Part shown: piece by piece, positions 19,463-29,558 of the stretch
How positions within the stretch are numbered: the stretch's first letter is position 1
Layout of the letters: every line of letters starts with the position of its first letter
NCBI RefSeq assembly: GCF_021582895.2
Contig: NZ_CP091139.2
Coordinates: forward strand, 1,426,001-1,490,000
DNA from: Microbacterium elymi
Lineage (GTDB): Bacteria > Actinomycetota > Actinomycetes > Actinomycetales > Microbacteriaceae
Length of the DNA stretch: 64,000 bases
Direction: 5' to 3'
Translations under genes and position numbers: made by a program
Notes under the pieces: model-generated
Database searches by the model: none
Seen by the model: the letters and a program-made list of their open reading frames with translations, nothing else
Told to the model about the DNA's origin: nothing

Positions 19463-20236
19463 GTGACGACTCAACAGCAGCATCCGCCTGCCGCGCCCGC
19501 CCTGGATGTCGTGGGGGTGAGCGTCCGGTACGGACGGTCGATCACCGCCCTGCGGGAAGTGAACCTCACTGTGCACGACGGCGAGGTCGTGACTCTGATG
19601 GGGCTCAACGGCGCCGGCAAGTCCACCCTGGCGCGGGCCGTCACCGGACTCCTCCCCGCGCAGGGCGGCACGATCACCGCCGGACACATCCGCAGCTTCG
19701 GCGGCGACCTGACCCGCCGCTCGCCACGCACGATCGTCCGGCACGGCGTCGCCCAGACGCTGGAGGGTCGACGCATCTTCGGCGCGATGACGGTCACCGA
19801 GAACCTCGAGATGGGCGGGACGACCGTCCGCGGCGCCCAGCTGCGGGCCAACCGCGAGCAGATGTTCGCGCTGTTCCCGCGCCTGGCCGAGCGTCGCGAC
19901 CAGGCCGCCGGCCTGCTGTCCGGCGGCGAGCAGCAGATGCTGGCCGTCGCCCGCGCGCTGATGTCCTCGCCCGGCTGCTCGTGCTGGACGAGCCGACCCT
20001 CGGCCTGTCGCCGAAGCTCGTCACGTTCGTGCGCGACACCATCCGCGCCATCCGCGAAGCCGGCACCAGCGTGCTGCTGATCGAGCAGAACGCGACGATG
20101 GCGCTGTCGGTCGCCGACCGCGGCTACGTGATCGAGCACGGCCGGATCGTGCACGAGGACACCGCGGCGCACCTGCGCGAGGACGAGGGTCTGCAGCGGC
20201 TCGCTGCTCGGCCTCGGTGCGGAGGAGGCGGCATGA
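19463..20236 (+). CDS. Liv-type ABC transporter ATP-binding protein (LivF-like), operon 1
   Basis: About 257 residues. Walker A GLNGAGKST, signature LSGGEQQMLAVARAL, and Walker B LDEPTLGLSPK are present, with the H-loop replaced by EQNATMALSVADRGYV as usual in LivF. A C is lost near 19972 and an extra C inserted near 20204 (GCTGCTGC read GCTCGCTGC), so the ends are in frame. GTG start follows GAGGAGG; an upstream ATG in frame is less well placed. It is the first gene of a five-gene operon linked by 4-base overlaps. Confidence 0.9.
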
Positions 20237-21111
20237 GCACGGATGCGGCACCCCTGCTGGATGTGCGCGACATCGAGCTGACGATCGGCGGGTTGCACAT
20301 CCTTCGCGGAGTCTCGTTCGACGTGCAGCCCGGCGAGTTCTTCACCGTGATCGGCCCGAACGGGGCCGGCAAGACATCGCTGCTGAACGTCATCAGCCGC
20401 ATCTACCGCCCGACCGGCGGCACCGTCACGTTCGACGGCGCCCCGCTGCTGGGCGCCAAGCGCTCGGCGCTGGCCGGTCTCGGCATCGCCCGCACGTTCC
20501 AGAACCTCGCCCTGTTCGAGCAGATGGACGTGCTCGACAACGTGGTCCTCGGCCGCCACCGGCTGATGCGCTCCGGCGTGCTCACCGGCGCCGTCTGGTT
20601 CGGTCGGGCACGTCGCGAAGAGGCGGCGGCGCGCCGCGCCTGCGAGCCGCTCATCGACCTGATGGGCCTGGGCGCCTACCTGCGCCGCCCCATCGGCGAC
20701 CTGCCGTACGGCATCAAGAAGCGGATCGAGCTGGCCCGGGCGCTGGCCGTCGAGCCCCGGCTGCTCCTGCTGGACGAGCCGGCCGCCGGCATGAACGACG
20801 ACGAGACCGACGAACTGGCCGAGTGGATCCTGGTCGCCAAGCGCGAACTGGACCTGACCGTCGTCATGATCGAGCACGACATGGGGCTGGTCACCCGGCT
20901 GGGCGACCGCTCGCTCGTGCTGGACTTCGGCACCACCATCACGATCGAGTCGCCCCGAGCCGCGATCGCCGACCCGCGGGTGATCGCCGCCTACCTCGGC
21001 GACGAGTCCGACGACGCCGAAGACCCCACCACCACCGGCAACATCGCGCTGAAGATCCCGAAGGGTCTCACCCGGAAGGCGCCGCGCACGCGAAAGGGAG
21101 CGCTGCGATGA
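20233..21111 (+). CDS. Liv-type ABC transporter ATP-binding protein (LivG-like), operon 1
   Basis: 292 residues with GPNGAGKTSLLNVIS, LPYGIKKRIELARAL and LLLLDEPAAGM, typical LivG. The C-terminus runs on past the usual end in a basic tail (LTRKAPRTRKGALR). ATGA overlaps on both sides. No frame break. Confidence 0.92.
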   Translation: MSTDAAPLLDVRDIELTIGGLHILRGVSFDVQPGEFFTVIGPNGAGKTSLLNVISRIYRPTGGTVTFDGAPLLGAKRSALAGLGIARTFQNLALFEQMDVLDNVVLGRHRLMRSGVLTGAVWFGRARREEAAARRACEPLIDLMGLGAYLRRPIGDLPYGIKKRIELARALAVEPRLLLLDEPAAGMNDDETDELAEWILVAKRELDLTVVMIEHDMGLVTRLGDRSLVLDFGTTITIESPRAAIADPRVIAAYLGDESDDAEDPTTTGNIALKIPKGLTRKAPRTRKGALR

Positions 21112-21990
21112 CCGACATCCTGCAGATCCTCGTCTCCGGCATCGCCCTGGGCTGCCTGTACGCCGTGCTGTCGCTCGGCTTCGTCGTCGTGGCCCGGGCC
21201 TCCGGCATCCTGAACCTCGCTCAGGGCAGCTTCGTGGTGCTGGGCGCGTACCTCGCGTACGCCCTCATCCATCAGGCCCGACTGCCGTTCTGGATCGGCG
21301 TGATCATCGCGATGGCCGTGGTCGCCGTGTTCGCCGTCGCCCTCGAGGCGCTGGTCGTGCACCGGGTCACCGACCACTTCGTCGCGCTGCTGGTCACGTT
21401 CGGGGTGACCATCGCGATCGCCCCCATCGTCACCGCCATCTGGCCGGGCGACTCGCTGAACCTCAACGACCCCTGGGCACTGAACGTGATCCGCATCGGC
21501 GGGATCGGCATCACCGCACGCGACGCCACCCTCATCCCGATCACGGCGCTCGCTGCTCGCGTTCTACCTGTTCTTCCGGTTCACCCGGATCGGCCTGAGC
21601 CTGCGGGCGACCGCCATCGACGGCGAGGCGGCCATGGCCCAGGGCGTGAGCACCCGGCTGGTCTACGGCATCTCGTGGGGCATCGCCGGAGCGCTCGGCG
21701 CGTTCGGCGGCGTGGTCCTGTCGACCACGGTCGGCGGCGGCGTCCGGCCCGGCCTGGAGGTGTACGCGTTCCTCGCCCTGCCGGTGATCATCCTCGGCGG
21801 CCTGGAGTCGCCGCTGGGTGCCGTCATCGGCGGCCTCATCATCGGCGTGGTCCAGCAGTTCGCCGTCTCGCTGGTCCCGGAGAGCTGGGGATCCGGATTC
21901 TCGGATGTCGTCCCCTACGTGGTGATGCTCGCGATCCTGCTCATCCGCCCCGCAGGCCTGTTCGGCCGGAAGGAGATCCGACGCGCATGA
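21108..21990 (+). CDS. Liv-type ABC permease (LivH-like), operon 1, one frame break
   Basis: About 294 residues, eight or so membrane helices, with the LivH features LNLAQGSFVVLGAYLAY near the N-terminus and VIILGGLESPLGAVIGGL near the end. An extra C near 21549 (GCTGCTGC read GCTCGCTGC) breaks the frame. It partners the next gene to form the channel. Confidence 0.9.
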
Positions 21991-23182
21991 CCGCCGCCAC
22001 CGTCGACGCCGCGCCCGCGACCCGCCCGCGCACCCGCGCACCGCGCCTGTTCGACACCCTCACGAAGAAGATCCTCGCGGCCGTGTTCGTGATCGCGATC
22101 GTCGCGATCCCGTTGAACATCGCCGACAGCTACGTGCTCACCGTGCTGGCCACCGCCGCGGTCGCCGCCATCGCCTGCACCGGGCTGAACCTGCTCACCG
22201 GCTACGCCGGGCAGATCTCGCTCGGGCACGCGTTCTTCGTCGGGGCCGGCGCCTTCGCCGGCCAGGTGCTGGGCGGCGAGCTGGGGCTGCCGCTGCTGCT
22301 CTGGCTTGCCGCTGGCGGGGCTGTTCGCCGGCGCGCTGGGTGCGGCCATCGCGCCGTTCGCCCTCCGCCTGCGCGGACCCTACCTGGCGATCGTCTCGCT
22401 CGGGCTGGTCTACATCGGCATCTATGCCGCCCGCAACCTGCCGGCCCTCACCGGGGGTCTGAACGGCACCGTGGTCACCGCCCCGGTCGCCATCGGTCCG
22501 GTCGACTTCGCCGCCCTGCAGGTCGGCCCCTTCCTCCTCACCCGCGAGCAGGGCATGTTCATCCTGTGCTGGGGGATCCTCGCCCTGGTGCTCTGCTGAC
22601 CGCGAACATCGTGCGCTCGCGTTCGGGCCGGGCGATGCAGGCCATCCGCGATCACGACCTGGCCGCCGAAGTGCTCGGCGTCAAGCGCCTGCCGTCGATG
22701 ATGAACGCATTCATCGTGTCGTCCGTGCTCGGCGGCATCGCCGGCGGGCTGCTCGGGTGCTGCTGCAGTACATCCGCCCGGAGAACTTCGGCCTCGACCT
22801 GTCGATCCAATACGTCGCGATCGTGGTCATCGGCGGCCTCGCCAGCATCTGGGGGCCGGTCCTGGGCGCGCTGTTCATCGGGCTCGTGCCCGTGGTGGCG
22901 ATCTGGCTGGCCGACTACCTGCCGTTCATCGCCAAGCCCGGCCAGCACGGCGGGATCAGCGTCTCGGGCTTCGGCCTGGTCGTCTACGGCATCCTCATCG
23001 TCGTCTTCCTGCTGTTCCGCCGGGGCGGGCTCATCTCGTTCTTCCGCATGCCCGCCCGCGCCGCGGCATCCACGTCCACCACTCCCTCCACCGCCACGAC
23101 GACGCAATCCCGCACCGAGATATCCCCGCCCACCACCGAGAACCAGCAATCCACACCCGAGAAGGAAGGACCCACACCGTGA
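21987..23182 (+). CDS. Liv-type ABC permease (LivM-like), operon 1, three frame breaks
   Basis: About 397 residues. LTGYAGQISLGHAFFVGAGAF is the LivM signature, and the second half (VVIGGLASIWGPVLGALF) is intact. Breaks lie near 22303 (GGCTGCC read GGCTTGCC), 22593 and 22757. The tail after the last helix is long and Ser/Thr/Pro-rich (STTPSTATTTQSRTE). GTGA overlap with the binding protein. Confidence 0.9.
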
Positions 23183-24439
23183 AGAACCGCACTCCCGGCG
23201 TCCTCGCCATGGCCGCTGCAGCCGCTCTGCTGCTCACCTCCTGCGCCGTCCAGACCACCGGCGGCGACAAGCCGTCGGCCGGTCAGACCGCCGAGCTGAA
23301 GTCCGTGCCCGGCTTCGACATGTCTGACGGCGTCATCCACGTCGGTCAGATGACCGCCCTCAGCGGTCCGCTCGCCCCCTCCTCGAACGAGCAGGTGGCC
23401 GGTCAGCAGGCGTACTACGACATCGTCAATGCCAAGGGCGGCATCGACGGCAAGTACAAGGTCAAGGTCGTCACCGCCGACAACCAGTACAACCCCCAGC
23501 TGGCCGTGCAGGAGTATCAGCGGGTCAAGGACCAGGTCGTGATGCTGTCGGGCGTCCTCGGCGACGCGTCGACCGAAGCCCTGCTGCCGATCCTGCGGCA
23601 GGACAAGGCCGTCGCCCTGCCGTCGACCCAGAGCTCGCGCTTCACCAAGGACGAGAACCTGGGCATGACGTTCACGTCCTACCAGTCCAACGTGTGGAAC
23701 GCCCTGGCGTACATGTTCGAGAAGGGTGAGATCACCAAGGACTCCACGGTCTGCTCGATGATCCAGGCCGACCAGTCCGGGCAGGCCCGGCAGGACGGCC
23801 TGGACTACGCGGCCAAGCAGCTCGGCTTCAAGGTCGGGCCGAAGGCCGAGTTCGCCCCCACCGACACGGCGTTCACGGCGCAGGTGCAGACGCTGAAGAA
23901 CGCGAAGTGCGACGTCGTGGTGTTCGGCGGTGCGACCAACAACGTGCCGAACCTCGTGGCCGCGGCCACGCAGCTGAGCTACTCGCCCACCTGGCTGGCC
24001 GAGTTCTTCGCGATCGCCCAGTCGTTCAAGGACACCGACATCGCCGGGTATCTGAAGGACCACTTCATGATCACCGGTCTGGCCGGCGACCTCGACGACA
24101 GCTCGATCGAGGGCATCAAGATGCTCACCGACCAGCTCGGCAAGACGCCGACCATGCAGAACGTGTACGGCTTCATGCAGGCCATCACGGCCACCACGAT
24201 CCTGGAGAAGGCCGTCGCCCTGGGCGACCTGTCCGGACCGGGCATCATGAAGGCGATGGACGAGCTCGACAAGGTCAGCTATCTCGGCCTGAACGGCGAC
24301 ATGACCTACGGGCCGGCGGCCGACCGACTGCAAGCCGGACACGTCGTCGATCTTCTCGTACGACCCGGCCGCCCCGGGCAGCCTGAAGGCGCTCGCGGCA
24401 TCCTTCGTCGCACAGGGCGGACGCGGCCCCGGCTTCTGA
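23179..24439 (+). CDS. Liv-type ABC substrate-binding lipoprotein, operon 1
   Basis: About 420 residues. Lipobox LTSC near residue 22, then a type I periplasmic-binding fold (VIHVGQMTALSGPLAPSS, DNQYNPQLAVQEYQRV, VWNALAYMFEKGE). Such proteins in catabolic islands bind aromatic acids as often as leucine. The frame breaks near 24331 (GCAGCC read GCAAGCC). Repaired, it ends SLKALAASFVAQGG then RGPGF. A strong terminator follows. Confidence 0.9.
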
Positions 24440-24457
24440 TCGTCCCCACCTCCCGAC

Positions 24458-24490
24458 CGATGCCCGTCCGCGCTCCGCGGGCGGGCATCG
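24458..24490 (+). terminator. Stem-loop terminator after Liv operon 1
   Basis: A 15-bp stem (CGATGCCCGTCCGCG paired with CGCGGGCGGGCATCG, one wobble) and a 3-nt loop begin 19 bases after the binding-protein stop. No T run follows. It also lies past the end of the convergent IclR gene, so it may stop transcription from both sides. Confidence 0.7.
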
Positions 24491-24522
24491 TCGTGTCAAT
24501 CCGCGGCATGGCGCGCGCCACC

Positions 24523-25423
24523 TCAGACCACGACGGGCCGGTCGTCGTCGACCCCGGAGTCCGCTCCCGCGTCCAGCCCGGCGAAGTAGTCCAGCGAGGC
24601 CAGCGACGAGCTCACCAGGGGGCGGATGCCGGGGCGTGTGCCGGCTCCGGAGGCCCCGCCTTCCGGCAGGTAGGCCTCTTCCAGGGCGCGGGTGATGCCG
24701 GCCGCGCCGACCGTCAGCAGTTCGAGGATGCCCTGCACCGGTGCGCCGTCGTTAGGCACGACCACCCCCAGCGCCGCGTAGATCACGCCGTGCGGACCCA
24801 TCACCGGGACCGCCACCCCGCGGGAGGCCTCGTGGATGTGCCCGGGCAGATCGACGAACCCGGCGGCCCGCACCCGACGCAGCCGCGCCCGCAGCTCGAG
24901 GCCATCGCGGATCGTGTGCGCGGTGTAGTGGGTCCAGCCGGCGGCGATCACGTCTTCGACCAGCAGGTCGTCGGCGTGTGCCAGCAGCACCAGCCCGCTC
25001 GAGCTGACCGGCAGCGGGGTGCGTCCGCCGATCAGGGTCGCGTTGATCACCGCCTCGCGGGTCGACATCCGCTCGATGAACAGGATGTCGCGCCCGGTGC
25101 GCACCCCCAGCTGGGTGTGCCTGCCGGATCCGGGCGTGCACGCCGCTCATCCACGGGCGCGCCAGCTCGCGCAGTCCGAGGGCGCCGGGGGTGCGCGAGG
25201 CGAACTCCCACAGGCGCACGCCCAGCCGGTAGGAGCGGTCCGGCATCCGCTCCAGCAGCCCTTCCGCCTCGAGCTGAGCGACCAGCCGATGCGCGGTGGA
25301 CGGTGCCAGCCCCGCCTCGTCGGCGATCTCGGTGAGCGTCAGGAACGGTCGCAGCGCGTTGAACGCCTCCAGCACCCGCAGGTGCTTGCGCAATGCCGAC
25401 TCGCCGGCAGACCCTCTTGCCAT
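24523..25423 (-). CDS. IclR-family transcriptional regulator (second), one frame break
   Basis: About 299 residues. HTH region about residues 8-65 (FLTLTEIADEAGLAPSTAHRL), then an effector domain (GRDILFIERMSTREAV, LPVSSSGLVLLAHA) and a longer C-terminal tail than usual. The frame breaks near 25120, an extra C in GTGCTGCC. The start codon lies three bases from a 39-bp hairpin that contains a variant of the island operator, so self-control is likely. Convergent with Liv operon 1. Confidence 0.88.
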
Positions 25424-25426
25424 GGC

Positions 25427-25465
25427 GGCCCCCTGGGCAACAGGTTACCTGTCGCCCAGGGGGCC
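25427..25465. promoter_or_regulatory. 39-bp inverted repeat with embedded operator over the second IclR start
   Basis: Twelve-base arms (GGCCCCCTGGGC and its exact complement GCCCAGGGGGCC) flank a 15-base core holding the palindrome ACAGGTTACCTGT. The core resembles TCAGGTWRCCTGA. On the IclR mRNA the AGGGGG that would serve as ribosome site lies inside the 3' arm, only a few bases before ATG. The same hairpin follows the O-demethylase stop by about 27 bases, so it may also end that gene's transcript. Confidence 0.65.
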
Positions 25466-25491
25466 GGCGCATCCGCCCAGAACTCGGGAGG

Positions 25492-26858
25492 TCAGTCGTT
25501 CGCGCGGTACACGGTCCGGGCGTACTCGTGGTACGGCGCCGGGGCCACCGTGGCACGGATGCGCACCTGGCGGTGCGACGCGTCGACCTGCGGCTTGTGC
25601 GAGATGGGGTCCTCGCCCCAGACGATCTCGACCACGGTGCCGTCCGGGATGTCCTTGTCCAGCGTGGCCAGCGACATGTACAGCTGGTCCGAGGCGACGT
25701 ACCCGGCGTCGGTGGAGATCCCGACCCGCGCGCCGTCCTTGACCACCTCGTCCATCTGGAACAGCCCGTAGCGGGCCTTGGGGAACTCGAGGAACTTCGC
25801 CGGGATGCCCGGCTCGACCTGCGAGCGCACGACGGCCGCGACATCCTCCGCGTTCCACAGCAGCGTCACCTTGTGCCGCTTCTGATTCTCGGCGTGCTTC
25901 TCCAGCGCCTCGCGGCCGTGGAAGTCATGGTCGAAGCGCACCGACTTGCCCAGCCCGATGTCGTACGGGGTCATGTAGTAGTCGTGGATGTCGGTGGAGT
26001 ACAGCGAGCCGCCGATCGAGCCGGCCCGCGCGGCGGGCAGCCACTCCCGGTACTCGGCGAAGTCGTCGTCGTAGATCGCGGCGAACGGGGTGGGCACCCA
26101 GCCGGACTCCAGCGGCGTCGACGAGTACGCCTTGGCGCCCACCCGGCGGATGTCGAACTCGGCGCCCGCGTCCATCAGCGCGTTCAGGACGATCTCGTTG
26201 TCCTCCCACGGTCCGTAGAACTCGAAGCCCGGCTGGCCGGCCATGCCATGGCGCAGCGCGCGCACCGGCCGGCCCGCGATCGTCACCTCGCCGATGTGGA
26301 AGAACTTGATGTCCGGCGCCGGTCCGCCGAAGACCTTCTCCATCACATCGTCCGCACGGGGGCCTCCGAGCTCGTACCGGTAGAACGTCGGCGGCTCCTT
26401 GCGCATGTTCGAGTTCGCCTCGAGCCGGTGGTGGACGTCGCGGCCGGCCGCCTCCGCCTTCTCGGCGTTGAAGCGGACCCAGTCGATGAGCAGGTGGTGC
26501 CCGATCAGGACGAGCCCGTCGGGTCCCTCGGAGTTGTAGAACAGGATGCCGTCACCGATGAGGTAGCCGTCCTTGTTCACCGCGATCAGCTGCTTGGCCA
26601 CTCCGGGACGGAAGGTGGCGAACGTGTTCGGCGAGATGCCGGACAGCATCGGGATGAGGTCGGCGCCGTGCAGGAACAGCTGCGTCATGTGATGCGACTG
26701 GTCCATCAGGGCGACCGTGGCGTTCCACGCCCGCTGCTCGTCCCGCCAGTTGGTGAACTCGGGCGCCACCGGGAACGTGAACGCCGGCCAGTCCTGGTCT
26801 CGCAAGGCTCCACGGCGCTGCCGGTCCGGGCGATCGCCTCGGCAAGTGATTCGGTCAT
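25492..26858 (-). CDS. Folate-dependent aminomethyltransferase-fold protein, LigM/DesA-like O-demethylase, one frame break
   Basis: About 455 residues, close to LigM (vanillate/3-O-methylgallate O-demethylase) and larger than GcvT. Features are FTFPVAPEFTNWRDEQ, GHHLLIDWVRFNAEK, YRYELGGPRADDVMEKVFG (split by wording only) and GSIGGSLYSTDIHDYYMTPYD. Members move a methyl group from an aryl methyl ether to tetrahydrofolate. The break lies near 26807, in the first 25 codons. Start ATG follows GAAAGGAAGG. A dimethylglycine/sarcosine-type substrate is a fair alternative. It stands between the second IclR gene and the second Liv operon, divergent from the latter. Confidence 0.75.
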
Positions 26859-27047
26859 CGTCGACCCTTCCTTTCGGTCTCAGGGGCAGAGTAAGCACCT
26901 TGCGGACGGCACGGCACGGTCGATTCCTTTGAATGGAACCGATGCGGCGACCACGGCGAGATGCGGCGAGACTGGAGGCGGTCGGGCGGCCACGCACGCG
27001 GTCCACAACGGTTGGGTAAAGACATCGGCGACTTCGATCCAAAATCG

Positions 27048-27076
27048 TTGACAATCCAAGTGCGAATCCGTACCGT
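27048..27076 (+). promoter_or_regulatory. Sigma-70-type promoter candidate for Liv operon 2
   Basis: TTGACA, 17 bases, then TACCGT (matching the first, second and last bases of TATAAT), about 115 bases before the operon. It lies in the 332-bp gap between the divergent O-demethylase and the transporter; no gene is seen in the rest of that gap. Confidence 0.45.
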
Positions 27077-27190
27077 CCCATCAGGGGCTGTGTCCGTCCT
27101 CCACCCGAGGATCCCTCTACCCGAGAGGCACCGCCCGGGCGAAGACCGTCCGTCATGGGCAATGAGGCAACGACCACGGGGAGGCGAGCC

Positions 27191-27973
27191 ATGGCCGCTC
27201 GATTGACGTTGCGCGACGTCGCGCTGCACTTCGGCGGGGTGAAGGTGCTCGACGACGTCGCGTTCGACGTCGAGCCGGGGCAGATCCTGGGACTGGTGGG
27301 CCCGAACGGCGCCGGCAAGACCTCGCTGTTCAACTGCATCAGCGGGCACTACAAGCCCAGCGCCGGATCGATCCTGATCGACGACACCGAGGTCAGCGGC
27401 GCGCGCCCGGCGACCCTGGCCCGCCACGGCCTGGCCCGCACGTTCCAGCACCCCGCGCTGCAGCTGCACGAGACCGTGCTGGAGAACATCCTGCTCGGTG
27501 CGCACACCCGCCTGCCGGGCGGTCCGCTCGAGTGGGCGCTGCGCCTGCCGCACACGAGCCGCGCCGAGAAGCGGCTGCGCATCGAGGCCCGCGACCTGCT
27601 GGAGCGCAACGGCCTCGGCTGGGCGGCCGACGTCCGCGCCGACGAGCTGTCGCACGGCCTGCACAAGGGCGTTGAGCTGTGCCGGGCGCTGCTGATGAAG
27701 CCGCGCCTGCTGCTGCTGGACGAGCCGGCGGCCGGGCTGCCGCACACCGAGGTGGAGCAGCTGATCGCCACCGTGCGCCGCATCCGCGACCAGGACGACA
27801 TCACCGTCGTGGTCGTCGAGCACCACATGGGACTGATCGCCGCGCTGACCGACCGCGTGGTGGTCCTGGACCACGGCCGCAAGCTGATGGAGGGGACGGC
27901 CGCCGAGGCGCAGTCCGATCCCCGGGTGATCGAGGCGTACATCGGAAAGGACGCGACGGATGCCGCTGCTTGA
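27191..27973 (+). CDS. Liv-type ABC transporter ATP-binding protein (LivG-like), operon 2
   Basis: 260 residues. GPNGAGKTSLFNCISG, SHGLHKGVELCRALL in place of the usual signature, and LLLLDEPAAGLPH. Start ATG with GGGAGG seven bases upstream is preferred over an in-frame ATG 36 bases earlier. It overlaps the next gene by 14 bases. No frame break. Confidence 0.9.
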   Translation: MAARLTLRDVALHFGGVKVLDDVAFDVEPGQILGLVGPNGAGKTSLFNCISGHYKPSAGSILIDDTEVSGARPATLARHGLARTFQHPALQLHETVLENILLGAHTRLPGGPLEWALRLPHTSRAEKRLRIEARDLLERNGLGWAADVRADELSHGLHKGVELCRALLMKPRLLLLDEPAAGLPHTEVEQLIATVRRIRDQDDITVVVVEHHMGLIAALTDRVVVLDHGRKLMEGTAAEAQSDPRVIEAYIGKDATDAAA

Positions 27974-28672
27974 GCTGGAGGGCGTCACGGCGTTCTACGG
28001 TCCGGTCCAAGTGCTCGACGGGGTGTCCCTGTCCGTGCCGGACGGCGGGGCCGTCGGCATCCTCGGCGCGAACGGCGCGGGAAAGACCACGACGCTGCGC
28101 GCGGTCAGCGGCACGGTGCGCGCCGGCGGGAAGATCACGTTCGACGGCAAGAGCATCCGGGGACTGCGACCCGATCGGGTGGCGGGCCTGGGCATCGCCC
28201 ATGTGCCGGAGGGGCGCGGCACCCTCGGCGACCTGAGCGTGCGCGAGAACCTGCGCGTGGGCGCGTACCTGCGCCGCGACCGCAAGGCGATCGCCGGCGA
28301 CATCGACTACTGCCTGGACCTGTTCCCGCAAGCTGCAGAACCGCATCCGATCGAACGCCTCGGCGCTGTCCGGCGGCGAGCGGCAGATGCTGGCCGTGGG
28401 GCGGGCGATCATGTCCAAGCCGCGGCTGATGCTGCTGGACGAGGCATCCCTCGGACTCGCGCCGAGCACCGCGAAGGACGTCTACGCGGCGATCGGGCGG
28501 CTTGCGCCGCGAATCCGGCATCGCCATGGTGGTCGTCGAGCAGAACGCCAACCTCGCCTTCACCCTCGTCGATTCGGCCACGGTGCTCGAGACCGGACGC
28601 AACGTCCTGTCCGGCAGCACGGCCGAGCTCAAGGGCATGGACGAGATCCGACGCGCTTACCTGGGAGGCTGA
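27960..28672 (+). CDS. Liv-type ABC transporter ATP-binding protein (LivF-like), operon 2, two frame breaks
   Basis: 236 residues after repair: [44 protein letters not shown], then [15 protein letters not shown]. Breaks are extra bases near 28331 (CCGCAAGCTGC) and 28504 (GGCTTGCGCC), both at GCAGC/GCTGC words. Confidence 0.9.
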
Positions 28673-28675
28673 CCG

Positions 28676-29558
28676 GTGGGGACGTTCATCCAACTCTTCG
28701 TCGACGGGCTGTCGACAGGCTCGATCTACGCCGCGCTCGCGCTGGCGATCGTGCTGGTCAACCAGGCGACCGGCCTGGTCAACTTCGCCCAGGGCGGCAT
28801 GGCGGTGCTCTCCGCCTACATCGCCTGGCTGTTCGTGAACATGGGCGTGCCGCTGATCCTGGCGATCCTGCTGTCGCTGCTGGTCTCGTTCGTCCTGGGC
28901 GCGGTCATCGAGCGCTACCTGATGCGGCGCTTCGAGCGCGGCGACCCCGACACCGCCGTCGTGGTCACGATCGGCCTGCTCACCCTGATCACCGGGCTGT
29001 GCGGCTGGCTGTGGACCTACAACAACCAGCAGTTCCCGTCGCTGTTCTCGCTGGACACCGTCCAGGTGCTGGGCGCATCGATCAGCGTCCGCTCGATCGG
29101 CACGACCCTGGTGATCATCGTGATGATGGTGCTCGCTGCAGGGACTGTTCGTGGGCACCAAGCTCGGACTGGCGCTGCGCGCGGTGGCGATCAACCCGCA
29201 GTCGGCCGCGTTCTCGGGGCTGCCGGTGGGCCGGCTGCTGATGGTCGGCTGGGGCCTGGCCGCGGTGCTGGGCGCGATGGCCGGCGCACTGGTCGCACCG
29301 CAGCTGACGCTGACGCCGGGGATGATGGACAACGCCCTGGTGTACGCGCTGGCCGCGGTGATCCTGGGCGGGCTGACCAGCCCGTTCGGCGTGGTCGTGG
29401 CCGCCTGGCTGATCGGCGTGCTCGAGAACCTCGCCGCCGTCTACCTTCCCTTCATCGGCTACGACCTGAAGGTCGCGGTGCCGTTCATCCTCATCTTCGT
29501 CGTGCTGATCGTGCGACCCCAAGGGCTGTTCGGCCGGAAATCGGTGGTGCGCGTCTGA
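28676..29558 (+). CDS. Liv-type ABC permease (LivH-like), operon 2, one frame break
   Basis: About 293 residues. [18 protein letters not shown] and [18 protein letters not shown] are the LivH hallmarks. The break near 29137 is an extra C (GCTGCTGC read GCTCGCTGC), the same word as in the LivH of operon 1. GTG start four bases after the LivF stop. Confidence 0.9.

Noticed and set aside
20217..23327. Open frame of over 1000 codons on the + strand
   Set aside because: It is a shadow frame that joins parts of the LivG, LivH and LivM genes through the frame breaks. Most of it is Arg/Pro-rich and not protein-like.
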